Translations under genes and position numbers: made by a program
Shown here: positions 33,737-43,274 of the stretch, piece by piece
Layout: the number at the start of each line of letters is the position of its first letter
How positions within the stretch are numbered: position 1 is the stretch's first letter
Notes under the pieces: generated by a model
Told to the model about the DNA's origin: nothing
The model's input: the letters and a program-made list of their open reading frames with translations, nothing else
Database searches by the model: none
Origin: JAJEEA01 sp965243615
Lineage (GTDB): Bacteria > Acidobacteriota > Vicinamibacteria > Vicinamibacterales > UBA8438
Direction: 5' to 3'
DNA: 64,000 nucleotides
Assembly: GCA_965243615.1 (NCBI GenBank)
Contig: CBDEVO010000003.1
Span: forward strand, 4,960,001 to 5,024,000

Positions 33737-34508
33737 TCCCGGCTTGATGCCGGTCGTCGTCGACCTCGAGCGCGGACTGCGGGAACTGAGGATCCCGTTC
33801 GGAATCGTGGGAGCGTTGGTGCCCGAACTTCTCCTGGATGTTCGGCCGTACCGAATGACCAACGACGTGGACCTGGCCGTCGTCGTCGAGAGCCTCGCGG
33901 ATTTCGACCTGCTGGAGGAACGACTTGCCGACTATGGGTTCACGCGCACACGCCGGCCGCATCGCCTGGACCACCGGGACGGGGGTTGGGTGGACATCCT
34001 TCCGGTCAACGAGACGATCGCGCGAGACGGGTTGGAGCTCGAAGACGGCTTCGTCCTGAACATGGCCGGCTTCGGCCACGTCGTGCCCAACGCGGTTCCC
34101 ATCGCGATCGAAGGAGGGCCAACGCTTCCACTGGCCCCGCTGCCGCTCTATGTCCTGCTCAAGCTGGTGGCCTTCAATGACAGAAGGGCGCCCAAGGATC
34201 TTGCCGGTGTCTTCCACTGCCTGGAACACTACCTCAAGGACGACGATCGGCGGTACGGCGTCGATCACGACGGGGAAGGCGTGCCCTACGAATACACGGG
34301 CGCCTACGTGGTCGGTGTCGAGGCCCGGCCCTTTCTGGATGACCGCGTCAGCGAAGCCGTCAAGCCGGTCCTCGACCGATTCGACGAGCCGGACGCGACT
34401 GTCGTCGGAGTCGTCGCTCGAGAGGCGCGCGGGCTCATCGTGGAAGACGAGCACCGATTCGAGATCTTCGAGCTCTTTCGCTGGTATCGTCTCGGAACCG
34501 GCCTGTGA
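33723..34508 (+). CDS. AbiEii-like nucleotidyltransferase toxin
   Basis: 261 residues from ATG 33723, overlapping the antitoxin end. The nucleotidyltransferase signature is present: a GIVGALVPEL turn followed by the metal-binding pair in MTNDVDLAVV. FVLNMAGFGHVV and a lysine in PLPLYVLLKLVAFNDRRAPKDLAG match the Lys-x3-Asp-like motif region used by AbiEii enzymes. The family transfers nucleotides to tRNA and is growth-inhibitory, giving abortive-infection immunity in some hosts. The second G of the usual GG motif is replaced (GIVGA), which should be checked. The C-terminus is charged and ends FRWYRLGTGL. Confidence 0.75.
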   Translation: MPRVDPGLMPVVVDLERGLRELRIPFGIVGALVPELLLDVRPYRMTNDVDLAVVVESLADFDLLEERLADYGFTRTRRPHRLDHRDGGWVDILPVNETIARDGLELEDGFVLNMAGFGHVVPNAVPIAIEGGPTLPLAPLPLYVLLKLVAFNDRRAPKDLAGVFHCLEHYLKDDDRRYGVDHDGEGVPYEYTGAYVVGVEARPFLDDRVSEAVKPVLDRFDEPDATVVGVVAREARGLIVEDEHRFEIFELFRWYRLGTGL

Positions 34509-34724
34509 CGACGAACGCTCGCCAGCCAGCGTCACTCAGTGCGGCTGACGACCATACCGACGCTCCATACGTCGACGCCTTGCCTCCATCTCCTCTTGGC
34601 AGAACTCGACAAGGCAAGCCGAAGCAGAGGGACTGCCGTTCATCGAGCGGGTCGCCGACTCGCCATCGAGGGGCCAGCACCTCGATGGATGGCACACTAT
34701 CGCCCAGGTGATCGGCCATTGCCT

Positions 34725-37700
34725 TCAGTCGAATACGAGCTCCGGCACCACCACCTCCCAGGTGTCACACTCGAGACCCTCCTCGTAGTCGGGCTTCGAC
34801 GCCTCGCGACTCCAAGCCACGATCGCGTGGACGGTAGCGGACCTGCACCGGGCGCCGGCCGGAGGCTCGAAGCCGCCAGCGAGGCGCCCCACTGCCGTTC
34901 CCCTGCCGTCGCGCAGCTCCCAACGTCCCCGCTTGTCCACTTGCGCCGCCAGGGGGTCGCCGGGAGACAGGGCGGCGATGGCGCGATGCACCGGATGCCG
35001 GGCGGGGTGGCGACCCGCGAAGCCCAGGTTGATCTCTCCCAGACCGGGCCGCCGGTAGCGACGGGCCAGCTCCGGAGTGGCCGGCGGGAGGACAAAGTCG
35101 GACCGGTACAGAACCGCGCCATTCTCCGGCAAGGCGTGGGGCAGCGGGTGCGACCGTCCGGCGTAGACCGGAGCTTCCGGCTCCCTGACGAAGTCCGGCC
35201 GCGAGCCACCCCGCGAGCCACCGAAACGCGCCAGCGCAAGGGTCCGCCGGGCACGGGTCATGGCCACGTAGTAGAGCCGGCGGGGTGCGTCGGGATCTTC
35301 CGCCTCGCTACGGCGCTCCCAGCCGCCGTCGAGCACCGCCACGTGATCGAACTCGAGCCCCTTGGCGCGGTGCGCGGTCAAGAGCATCAGGCCACGCTGG
35401 CGCCGCCGGACGTCCCGGCCCCACTCGGCCAGCCACTCGACGAGTTGGTCCACCGGGACCTCGGCGCCGCCGGTCTCGACCGCGTGCTCGTCCAGGGCTT
35501 CCCGCAGCAGCTCGGACCAGGGCCCGGAGAGCTGCGCATCCACCCAGTCCCGCAAGCTGGCGCCGTCGACGAAGGAGGTCGGAAGACCGCGCAGCCATTC
35601 GACGAGCCCCCGGGTCTCCCGCAGGAGCCAGAAGCTCGGGATTCCCTCGTTCGCCATCTGCACCGGAATGCCCTCGCTCTCGCAGAACGCCCGTACCGGC
35701 TCCAGGTACTTCCACTCACGAGCGATCACCGCGCATGCGGACCAGTCCCAATCCTCCGGTGCGAGGGAGGCAAGTCGCAGCAGCTCCCCCATCGCGATCC
35801 GTGCCTGCGAGATCGCGCCGGGTTGCGCCGACAGGATCTGGACTCGGCCCCGCGCGACCGGGTCCAGCCTCTCCCACGTACCGCCCGGCGGGTCCTGCGC
35901 GCGCTTCCGGTCGATGCGGATGGGATGTTCGTCCTTCATCCGGCCGCGGGCCGGCCGGATCAGCGCGTTCGCAGCCGTCACGATGTGGCGGGTGGAGCGG
36001 TAGTTGTGGACGAGGAACGCCGGCCGCGGCCCGTAGTCGGCCTCGAAGCGGCGAATGAACTCCACCGAAGCGCCGTTGAAGGCGTAGATGTTCTGGTCGT
36101 CGTCGCCGACCGCGAAGAGGGTGAGCCTGCGGTCCTCCTCGGCCAGAGTCCGACCGGCGAGGGCGGATATCAGCTCGTACTGGCCCGCGTCGATGTCCTG
36201 GTACTCGTCGACCAGGATCCAGCGGAAACCGGCGAGAAGCCGCTCGCGCTGGTCGTCGGCTTCCTCCGGCGGCAGCCCCTCGCCCCGCAACAGGGCTGTC
36301 GCCTGCCGCATCACTTCGTCGAAGCTCTCTCCGTCCGGACGCCCGGCTCGCGCGGCGAAGCTCGCTCCGGCGAGCCGCATGACAAGGCCGTGGCAGGTCG
36401 ACACGGTCACCCCGCGAGCGTCGTCGCCAATCAGGTCGCGGAGCCGGCGCCGAATCTCGACCGCGGCGTGACGGTTATAGGCGAGAGCCAGAATGCCCCG
36501 GGGATTCTCGCGCCGCGCACGGACCAGGTAGGCGATCCGATGCACCAGCACCCGCGTCTTGCCGGAGCCGGGGCCGGCGAGGACGAGCACGTTCGTCTGC
36601 TCTCGCTTGTCCGCGACGATGCGCTGCTGATCGGGGTTCTTCAGGCTCTCCACGATGGCGCGCCACGATTCGGGCGTGGTCTCCGGCCCGAGCTCCCGAT
36701 CCGGCAGCCATCGGCGAAGGAAGTCCTCCTCCTTGAGGCCGAAGTAGTCCATGGCGAGACGCAGCGCGTCGGCGATGGCGTCGAGGCCCCGCCGTGCGAA
36801 TTCCACCATCACGTGGATCTGCCGCACCTGCCCCTGGTAGTGGAGACGGAGCGGTTCGAAGTCCGAGGCGGCGAAGCCACGCCTCGGCGTCTCGTCCGCC
36901 AGCCGGATGGTCATGGCCGGGCGGAACACCGCGAGCCCCTTGTGGAGGCGGATGACCTCCTGCTCGTGCAGCCACAGCAGGGCCCGGTCCAGGAGCCTTC
37001 CCGGCTCCCTGACCCTGCTCTTCAGCACCAGATCGGATGTCAACGCGTGAAGCAGCTTTCCGAGGGTGGTCTCGGCGAGCAGATCCGTCCCTCGGCTTCC
37101 GGAGGGCAGGCGGTCGAGCAAGTGCTCGAGCAAGCGCTTCGCCCCCTCGCGCCGGCGCGCCGCGGTCTCCGCGAGGGCCAGCCACTCGCGCTGGAGAGTG
37201 ACCTGCACGGACTCCGCATCCCGCTTGCGGATCGCGAGACTTCCGACCCCGGCGCCCTCGCCGCGCCCGTCTGAGGCGATGCTGCGCAGAATGCGCCAGA
37301 GCCGCTCGGGCAGCGGGTCTGCCACGCCTTCATCGCGCAGGCGTTGCGACGCGACCCGCAGGTGCAACACCGAGGTGTCTCCCCTGCCCATGTCCGGCGC
37401 GGCCATGCGCAGGTGGTCGATCAGGGCGGTCTCGAGTCGCTCCGCCTCGTCGAGGCGCTTCCGCGAGCTCCGTTGCACCCCCGCGCCCGCATGAACGAAC
37501 GCGGTGAGCGCCGTATCGTTGCTCGCGACGCCGAGCCGTTCCAGGTCATGGAGGGCGGCGCGTACGCCCTCCGGGCTCAAGCCTGACGCGCCCATCAGCT
37601 CGTCGGTGGAGATGCCCTCGTCGGGGTCCGCGTCGATCAGCGCCCTGGCGATGGACAGCAGTTGCCGGCGGTAGTCGGCCCGTATGGGTCGTCCGGCGAG

Positions 37701-39986
37701 CCTGGCGCGCGCCTCCTCGAGGGAACCCACCCGCAGGGACGAGGGAAACACCCGGACCTGGTTCTCTTCCCGGGTGAGCAGCACCGCGTCCTCGAGCCAG
37801 GCGATGGCGGTCCGCACCCGGGTATCGTCCGTCGCCGAGTCGCGCTCGAACGACTTCTCGTCGTCCTCCAGCAGGATCTCGCCGGCGGTGGCCACGACCT
37901 CGCCGCCGAGGCGCTTCTTCCGGTCCAGGTTGCGGAGCGCGCGCAGGACGCCCTGGATCTCCCGCCGCGTGAGCCTCGACCGGGCCGACATGCCGAACTG
38001 GCGCTCGACGTCGTCCGTCGAGTACAGCAGCACGCAACGCGCCGCCTCACGGTCGCGGCCGGCGCGCCCCGCCTCCTGCAGGTAGTTCTCGAGCGACCCC
38101 GGGATGTCGGCGTGGATCACCAGGCGCACATCGGGCTTGTCGACGCCCATGCCGAAAGCGTTGGTGGCCGCGATCACCCGAAGCTCGCCGCCGATGAAGC
38201 GCCGCTGAACGTCCTTCCTGGTCTCGGGCGGCAGCCCGGCGTGGAAGCAGGCCGCCGCGACCTCCTTCGTCTGCAGGAACTCGGACACCTCTTCCGTCGC
38301 CCGGCGCGTGGCGCAGTACACGATTGCGCCTCCGGCGGTATCCGACGGCAGATCCGTCATCAGGATCTGGTGGATATCGGACAGCTTCGCGCCGCCGGTG
38401 GTCCGGACCACGTCAAACCCGAGGTTCGTGCGTTGGGCACCGCCGTCGAAGACCGTGAGCTCCAAACCGAGCTCGTCCCGGAAGTGCCGCTTGATGTCGT
38501 CCACGACATCGGGCCTCGCGGTAGCGGTGAGGCAGAGCACGGGCGGGATCGGCTCCGCCCCCGCCATCTTGCGGACGCAGCGCCCTACATAGCGGTAGTC
38601 GGGCCGGAAGTCGTGTCCCCATCTCGACAGGCAATGGGCCTCGTCCAGCACCCACGCGCCGATCTCCCGCTGGCTCAGCACGCGGCGGAACGACCGGCTG
38701 CGGAGTTGCTCCGGCGCGACCAGCACCAGACCCGCGTCGCCGAGCCGGACCCGGTCCAGCGCCTCTCTCCGCTCGGGCATCGAGAGAAGCCCGTTGACGG
38801 CGACGCAAGAGCCGATGCCGCGCGCCTCGAGGCCCGCCACCTGGTCCGCCATGAGAGCGACGAGAGGCGAGATCACCACCGTGAGGGCGCCGGTCCTGTC
38901 GTAGCGCGACAGGGCCGGTATCTGGTAGCAGAGCGACTTGCCGGTGCCGGTGGGCAGGATCCCGAGGACATGGCGTCCGGCCATCGCCGCCTCGACGATG
39001 GATTGCTGCATCGGACGCCCGTCGTCGTCCGAAGGCTCCGGGCGGAAGTCGTCGAAGCCGAACCAGCGGGAGAGCTGCCGGCGGGCGTCGTGCCGATCTC
39101 GGCACCACTCGCAGGCGGGATCGCCGCAGGCGGTGTCCCTCAACCGGCGAAGGAGCCGGCCCGCGTCCGGGAACTGGTGGCGGACCCAGGGGGGCATGAC
39201 CGAGTTGCCACCGGCTACCGAGAGCCAGGCCAGTGCGTAGGCCAGAGGCCAGCCACCGCGAGCCGGGTCCGTCGAGACTTCGTGGCTGTGGGTCCGGCAG
39301 GCGATGCCCGTCAGTGCCTGCTCGATAGCCGTGCGGGCTGCGGCTTCCGAGGGTCGCGGCGAACCGCGAACGCCCGCGAAGAACCGGTCGAACCCGGCCC
39401 CGTCGCCGCGCGCCGTCGTCAACCAATGCCAGGACAGCAGGAGATGGCCCGGTGCATCCCGCAGCGCCTCGTGCTGGTCGCGAAAGACATCGATCGCCTG
39501 CCTGGCGTCGAGCTCGGGGTCATTCCTGCGCCCGCGCTTGAGCTGTCCGTCCTGGTAGTGCTTGACCAGACGGTGATAGGGGTTGCGCGGAAAGGCGAGC
39601 GGGTTGAGCCAAAGGGTATCGACGGCCGGCAGCCGCAGCAGCCCCAGGCCGGGCCTTGCCGCCCGCAGACAGGGCAGGTCGAAGCGGATCAGGTTGTGGC
39701 CGAGCAGAAAGTCGGCGCCATCGGCGAGGTCGTCCAGCCGCGCCAGTTGCGCGGTCGAGCTGCCGCCCCGGAATACGAGGCACTGCCCGGTATCCGCCCG
39801 CACTGCAGCGAAGGCGTGAATCCGCTCGTCCTTCTTGCCAACTTCGAGATCAAGCGAGAGGCAGGAAGGGGAGAAGGCCGGGCCCGCCTCCGGGACGGGT
39901 GCCGCGTCGTCACGAGCGCCGGGGTCCGAAGGTCCGCTCGCCTCACGCCGCCCGGGAACCGAGCGCGGAGTCATCGACTCGGACAA
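34725..39986 (-). CDS. Exonuclease-RecQ-UvrD fusion helicase
   Basis: 1753 residues; TTG 39986 has GGAGAGGG upstream (ATG 39974 is the alternative). Residues about 40-180 form a DEDD-type 3'-5' exonuclease (LSLDLEVG, GHNLIRFDLPCL, DARQAIDVF). RecQ motifs follow: Walker A GILPTGTGKSLCYQ near 347, DEAHCLSRWGHDFRPDY near 447, CLTATARPDVV, QEAGRAGRDREAARCVL. A central 300-residue linker has winged-helix-like parts. The last third is an SF1 UvrD/Rep helicase: Walker A LAGPGSGKTRVLVHR near 1140, LVDEYQDIDAGQYEL near 1259, GDDDQNIYAFNGAS, LLTAHRAKGLEFDHVAVLDG and YVAMTRARRTLALAR. All key motifs look intact. Two helicases of opposite families plus a nuclease in one chain suggest repair or defence; the cell role is unknown. 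Confidence 0.93.
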   Translation of the reverse strand: MSESMTPRSVPGRREASGPSDPGARDDAAPVPEAGPAFSPSCLSLDLEVGKKDERIHAFAAVRADTGQCLVFRGGSSTAQLARLDDLADGADFLLGHNLIRFDLPCLRAARPGLGLLRLPAVDTLWLNPLAFPRNPYHRLVKHYQDGQLKRGRRNDPELDARQAIDVFRDQHEALRDAPGHLLLSWHWLTTARGDGAGFDRFFAGVRGSPRPSEAAARTAIEQALTGIACRTHSHEVSTDPARGGWPLAYALAWLSVAGGNSVMPPWVRHQFPDAGRLLRRLRDTACGDPACEWCRDRHDARRQLSRWFGFDDFRPEPSDDDGRPMQQSIVEAAMAGRHVLGILPTGTGKSLCYQIPALSRYDRTGALTVVISPLVALMADQVAGLEARGIGSCVAVNGLLSMPERREALDRVRLGDAGLVLVAPEQLRSRSFRRVLSQREIGAWVLDEAHCLSRWGHDFRPDYRYVGRCVRKMAGAEPIPPVLCLTATARPDVVDDIKRHFRDELGLELTVFDGGAQRTNLGFDVVRTTGGAKLSDIHQILMTDLPSDTAGGAIVYCATRRATEEVSEFLQTKEVAAACFHAGLPPETRKDVQRRFIGGELRVIAATNAFGMGVDKPDVRLVIHADIPGSLENYLQEAGRAGRDREAARCVLLYSTDDVERQFGMSARSRLTRREIQGVLRALRNLDRKKRLGGEVVATAGEILLEDDEKSFERDSATDDTRVRTAIAWLEDAVLLTREENQVRVFPSSLRVGSLEEARARLAGRPIRADYRRQLLSIARALIDADPDEGISTDELMGASGLSPEGVRAALHDLERLGVASNDTALTAFVHAGAGVQRSSRKRLDEAERLETALIDHLRMAAPDMGRGDTSVLHLRVASQRLRDEGVADPLPERLWRILRSIASDGRGEGAGVGSLAIRKRDAESVQVTLQREWLALAETAARRREGAKRLLEHLLDRLPSGSRGTDLLAETTLGKLLHALTSDLVLKSRVREPGRLLDRALLWLHEQEVIRLHKGLAVFRPAMTIRLADETPRRGFAASDFEPLRLHYQGQVRQIHVMVEFARRGLDAIADALRLAMDYFGLKEEDFLRRWLPDRELGPETTPESWRAIVESLKNPDQQRIVADKREQTNVLVLAGPGSGKTRVLVHRIAYLVRARRENPRGILALAYNRHAAVEIRRRLRDLIGDDARGVTVSTCHGLVMRLAGASFAARAGRPDGESFDEVMRQATALLRGEGLPPEEADDQRERLLAGFRWILVDEYQDIDAGQYELISALAGRTLAEEDRRLTLFAVGDDDQNIYAFNGASVEFIRRFEADYGPRPAFLVHNYRSTRHIVTAANALIRPARGRMKDEHPIRIDRKRAQDPPGGTWERLDPVARGRVQILSAQPGAISQARIAMGELLRLASLAPEDWDWSACAVIAREWKYLEPVRAFCESEGIPVQMANEGIPSFWLLRETRGLVEWLRGLPTSFVDGASLRDWVDAQLSGPWSELLREALDEHAVETGGAEVPVDQLVEWLAEWGRDVRRRQRGLMLLTAHRAKGLEFDHVAVLDGGWERRSEAEDPDAPRRLYYVAMTRARRTLALARFGGSRGGSRPDFVREPEAPVYAGRSHPLPHALPENGAVLYRSDFVLPPATPELARRYRRPGLGEINLGFAGRHPARHPVHRAIAALSPGDPLAAQVDKRGRWELRDGRGTAVGRLAGGFEPPAGARCRSATVHAIVAWSREASKPDYEEGLECDTWEVVVPELVFD

Positions 39987-40016
39987 GCCCTCTCCGTGAA
40001 CGTCTTCGGCGTCTCA

Positions 40017-40658
40017 CTACCGGCCCCGCTGCAGCAGGTTCCGGTGCACCACCGCGACACCGTGCATGTAGCCGCCGAACCGGGCGAAACGCGGATCGGC
40101 GGCGAGGAAGATCTCCTCGCGCGCCGCCTCGTCGCGGCCCCACGCCTCGTGGTAGAGCCCGCGGTAGAGGTGGGCGTAGAAGCGGGCGCTCGCCTGCACG
40201 CCGGCCTCGGCGAGGACCTCCTCGGGGGTCATCCGGCCCCGGAACATCTCGTAGATCTCGGGCATCGGCCGGCGCCGGTCGCGGCCCACCGGGAGCAGCG
40301 CCGCCAGCGCCGCCTCCGGCGACTCGCCGCGGGCGACGCACAGGAAGTGCCACGCGGCGTTCTCGACGTCGTTGGGGTTGACGATGCGGTGGTCCTCGAA
40401 CTGCCGGCGGCAGTCGTCATAGCGGCCGGCATAGTAGAGCGCGATGCCCCGCTGCCAGAACTGGGGCGCCGCGTCGGGCCGCGCCCGCGCCACCTGGTCG
40501 AAGCCCGCCACCGACTCCTCGATGCGGCCGGCGAGGAAGTCGGCCTCGGCCTGGCGCATGATCTGGCCCGCTGACTGGGCCTCGACGGCGGCGGCCCCGG
40601 CCAAGAGCAGCAGGGCGGCCGCCCCGACGCTGGACATTGTCGGAATGCTCCTCGACAT
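40017..40658 (-). CDS. Exported TPR-like protein
   Basis: 213 residues from ATG 40658. Signal peptide MSSVGAAALLLLAGAAAVEAQ, then two to three TPR-like helical pairs (ADFLAGRIEESVAGFDQVA, QRGIALYYAGRYDDCRRQFE, FYAHLYRGLYHEAWGRDEA). Such small periplasmic TPR proteins (NlpI-like) serve as assembly or binding adaptors. It is divergent from the octaheme cytochrome gene, which starts 155 bases away. It is downstream of the helicase by position only and is transcribed in the same direction. Confidence 0.78.
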   Translation of the reverse strand: MSRSIPTMSSVGAAALLLLAGAAAVEAQSAGQIMRQAEADFLAGRIEESVAGFDQVARARPDAAPQFWQRGIALYYAGRYDDCRRQFEDHRIVNPNDVENAAWHFLCVARGESPEAALAALLPVGRDRRRPMPEIYEMFRGRMTPEEVLAEAGVQASARFYAHLYRGLYHEAWGRDEAAREEIFLAADPRFARFGGYMHGVAVVHRNLLQRGR

Positions 40659-40812
40659 GATCTCACCTCATCCTGACGACAGGCGTCCGTCCGTGCCACG
40701 ACGCGGACCGCCGGGCAGACAGTATACGCAGGCCGTGCCATACTACCCCCGTGGCGCTCGGGCGAGCCGGTCCCGGGCGGCATCGCCCGGGCGCTGATTC
40801 CCTCCGGTTCCC

Positions 40813-42819
40813 ATGCCTCGATCCTCCCGACCGCGGACCCCGACGGACCCGACGTCGCCGGGGAGACGGGCCGCTCGACGCTCGGCGGTCCCGTCCACGC
40901 TCCGCCGCGCCCCCGCGATCCTGCTCCTCTCCGCGTCGACCGCCCTCGGAATCAGCCTGGCCCTCACCGCCGATCGGCCGATCCCGGAAACGGAGGTGGT
41001 CGACCGCCCCGTCGAGGTGACGGCCGACGGCTACGTGTCGTCGGACACCTGCCGGGCCTGCCACCCCTCGGAGTACGAGAGCTGGCACGGGTCGTACCAC
41101 CGCACGATGACCCAGCGCGCCACCCCCGACACGGTCAGCGCCGACTTCGACGGCGTGCGGGTGGACGCGGTCCACGGGAGCGCGATGCAGCTCGAGCGCC
41201 GGGGAAACGAGCTGTGGGCGGAGTTCGACGACCCGGGCTGGGAGGGGCCGGACGACGAGCGCCCCCGCGTCCGGCGGCGCGTGGTCATGATGACGGGGTC
41301 GCATCACCAGAACATCTACTGGTACGCGACCGGGCACGACCGCGGGCTGAACGTGCTGCCGGGGGCGTATCTGCTCGACGAAGAGAAGTGGGTGCCGCGC
41401 AGCTCGCTCGTGCTGCACCCCCCGGGGCAGTCGCTGGCCATGCTCGACGGCCACTGGAACGCGGTGTGCATCGTTTGCCACACCACCCTGGGCCGGACCG
41501 CCTTCGACACCCCCTACCGCTCCCTGCCCTTCGCCGACCAGGCGATCGACACGACCGTGGCGGAGTTCGGCATCGCCTGCGAGTCGTGCCACGGCCCTGC
41601 GGAGGCCCACGTCGAGGCCAATCGCAACCCCGTGCGCCGCTACGGCCGCCACCTCGCGGGGGCCGGCGACCCGACCATCGTGCAGCCGGCCACCCTCGAC
41701 CCGGTGCGGTCGTCGCAGGTCTGCGGACAGTGCCACAGCGTGTGGGAGTACTACGACCCCGAGGACGAGCGGCGGGCGAGCCGCGACGGGCTGCCCTACC
41801 GCCCCGGCGACGAGCTGCGCGACACGCGGTTCATCGTCCAGCCCGCCGCCGACCGCACCTCGGAGGACATCCGGGCACTGGTCGCCGCCGACCCCGATTT
41901 CGTCCGGGGCTCGTTCTGGCCCGACGGGACCATCCGCGTCTCGGGCCGCGAGTACAACGGGCTGCTCGACTCGCCCTGCTTCCGCGACGCCGAGGAGCCG
42001 GAGCGCACCCTGAGCTGCTTCTCGTGCCACACCATGCACAAGACCGCGGACGACCCGCGGACCGTGGCGGCGTGGGCCGACACCCACCAGGTGTCGGCGG
42101 GCATGGACGGCGACGAGGCGTGCCTGCAGTGCCACGAGCCGTTGCGCGCGGACCCCGCCGCCCACACCCGCCACGCCCCGGAGTCGGCGGGCAGCCGGTG
42201 CTACAACTGCCACATGCCGTACACGAGCTACGGGCTGCTCAAGGCAATACGCAGCCACACCGTGGAGAGCCCGTCGGCGGCGGAGACGGTGCAGTTGGGG
42301 CGGCCCAACGCCTGCAACCTGTGCCACCTCGACAGGACCGTGGCGTGGACGGCGGAGGCGCTCGAGGCGTGGTACGACATGCCCGTCCCCCCCATGCGGA
42401 ACGGCGACCGCACGGTGGCGGCGGGGCTGCGCTGGATGCTGGCCGGCGACGCGGGCCTGCGGGCCCTGACCGCGTGGAGCATGGGTTGGCAACCGGCCCA
42501 GGAGGCCTCGGGGACGAGCTGGATGGTGCCCCACCTCGGCGAGGCCCTCGGCGACCCCTACGACGCGGTGCGATTCATCGCCGCCCGCTCGCTGCGCAGC
42601 CTGCCCGGCTACGCCAACCTCGAGTACGACTTCGTCGGCCCCCGGCAGGCCCGCGTGGACGCCGCGGTCCGGGTGCTGCGGGAATGGCGGGCCTCGCCGG
42701 CCGCCCGCGTGCGGCGCGAGCCGGAGCTGCTGGTGGACCCGCGCGGCGAGCTGCGGGTCGACGCCATGCGGCGACTCTTCGACGCCCGCGACCGGCGGCC
42801 CGTCTTCCTCCGAGAATAG
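40813..42819 (+). CDS. Octaheme c-type cytochrome with HEAT-like tail
   Basis: 668 residues from ATG 40813 with an uncleaved or signal-type hydrophobic stretch (APAILLLSASTALGISLAL). Eight CXXCH sites: CRACH, CIVCH, CESCH, CGQCH, CFSCH, CLQCH, CYNCH and CNLCH. The arrangement GYVSSDTCRACH...YESWHGSYH is typical of the cytochrome c554/multiheme family, with several distal histidines (SYHRTM, GSHHQN). After the last heme, about 160 residues contain HEAT-like repeats (LGEALGDPYDAVRFIAARSL). A periplasmic electron-transfer role is likely; no hydroxylamine- or nitrite-specific signature is seen. The next gene overlaps by one base. Confidence 0.88.
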   Translation: MPRSSRPRTPTDPTSPGRRAARRSAVPSTLRRAPAILLLSASTALGISLALTADRPIPETEVVDRPVEVTADGYVSSDTCRACHPSEYESWHGSYHRTMTQRATPDTVSADFDGVRVDAVHGSAMQLERRGNELWAEFDDPGWEGPDDERPRVRRRVVMMTGSHHQNIYWYATGHDRGLNVLPGAYLLDEEKWVPRSSLVLHPPGQSLAMLDGHWNAVCIVCHTTLGRTAFDTPYRSLPFADQAIDTTVAEFGIACESCHGPAEAHVEANRNPVRRYGRHLAGAGDPTIVQPATLDPVRSSQVCGQCHSVWEYYDPEDERRASRDGLPYRPGDELRDTRFIVQPAADRTSEDIRALVAADPDFVRGSFWPDGTIRVSGREYNGLLDSPCFRDAEEPERTLSCFSCHTMHKTADDPRTVAAWADTHQVSAGMDGDEACLQCHEPLRADPAAHTRHAPESAGSRCYNCHMPYTSYGLLKAIRSHTVESPSAAETVQLGRPNACNLCHLDRTVAWTAEALEAWYDMPVPPMRNGDRTVAAGLRWMLAGDAGLRALTAWSMGWQPAQEASGTSWMVPHLGEALGDPYDAVRFIAARSLRSLPGYANLEYDFVGPRQARVDAAVRVLREWRASPAARVRREPELLVDPRGELRVDAMRRLFDARDRRPVFLRE

Positions 42820-43274
42820 TGGCTCAGCGACCCGGCCGCAACGTCGACTACCCGGTCCGCCACCTCCGCTTCGGCTGGTGGTCGCTGCTGGTCTTTCTCT
42901 CCGTCGGCTTCGTCCTCGAGCTGCTGCACGGGTTCAAGGCGGGCTTCTACCTCGACGTCACCAACGAGACGCGGCGCCTCATGTGGACCCTGGCCCACGC
43001 CCACGGCGCCCTTCTTGGCCTCGTCCACGTCGCCTGGGCGCTGTGCCTGCGCACGTTCCCGGACCTGGGGGACGGCAGCCCGCGGATGGTGTCGCGGTGC
43101 CTCGTGGGGGCGAGCGTGCTGCTGCCGGGCGGGTTCTTCGCCGGGGGGATCCAGCTCTACGGGGGGGACCCGGGACTGGGAATCGCGGCGGTGCCGGCGG
43201 GGGCGGCCTGTCTCGCCACGGCCGTGTTCCTGATCGCGCGCGCGACGCGGCCGCGCGTGAAGCGGAGGACGTGA
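42819..43274 (+). CDS. Small four-helix membrane protein, partner of the octaheme cytochrome
   Basis: 151 residues from GTG 42819, whose G is the last base of the cytochrome stop. Hydrophobic segments: WWSLLVFLSVGFVLELLHGF, LMWTLAHAHGALLGLVHVAWAL, ASVLLPGGFFAGGIQ and IAAVPAGAACLATAVFLIA. Several histidines (LLHGF, AHAHGA, LVHVAW) could bind heme b or a quinone site, in the style of membrane anchors of multiheme cytochromes. The function is inferred from the operon; the family is not named. Confidence 0.75.
   Translation: MAQRPGRNVDYPVRHLRFGWWSLLVFLSVGFVLELLHGFKAGFYLDVTNETRRLMWTLAHAHGALLGLVHVAWALCLRTFPDLGDGSPRMVSRCLVGASVLLPGGFFAGGIQLYGGDPGLGIAAVPAGAACLATAVFLIARATRPRVKRRT

Noticed and set aside
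34539..37274. Long plus-strand frame opposite the helicase fusion
   Set aside because: It is a GC-driven shadow of the helicase gene, with no domain and poor composition.
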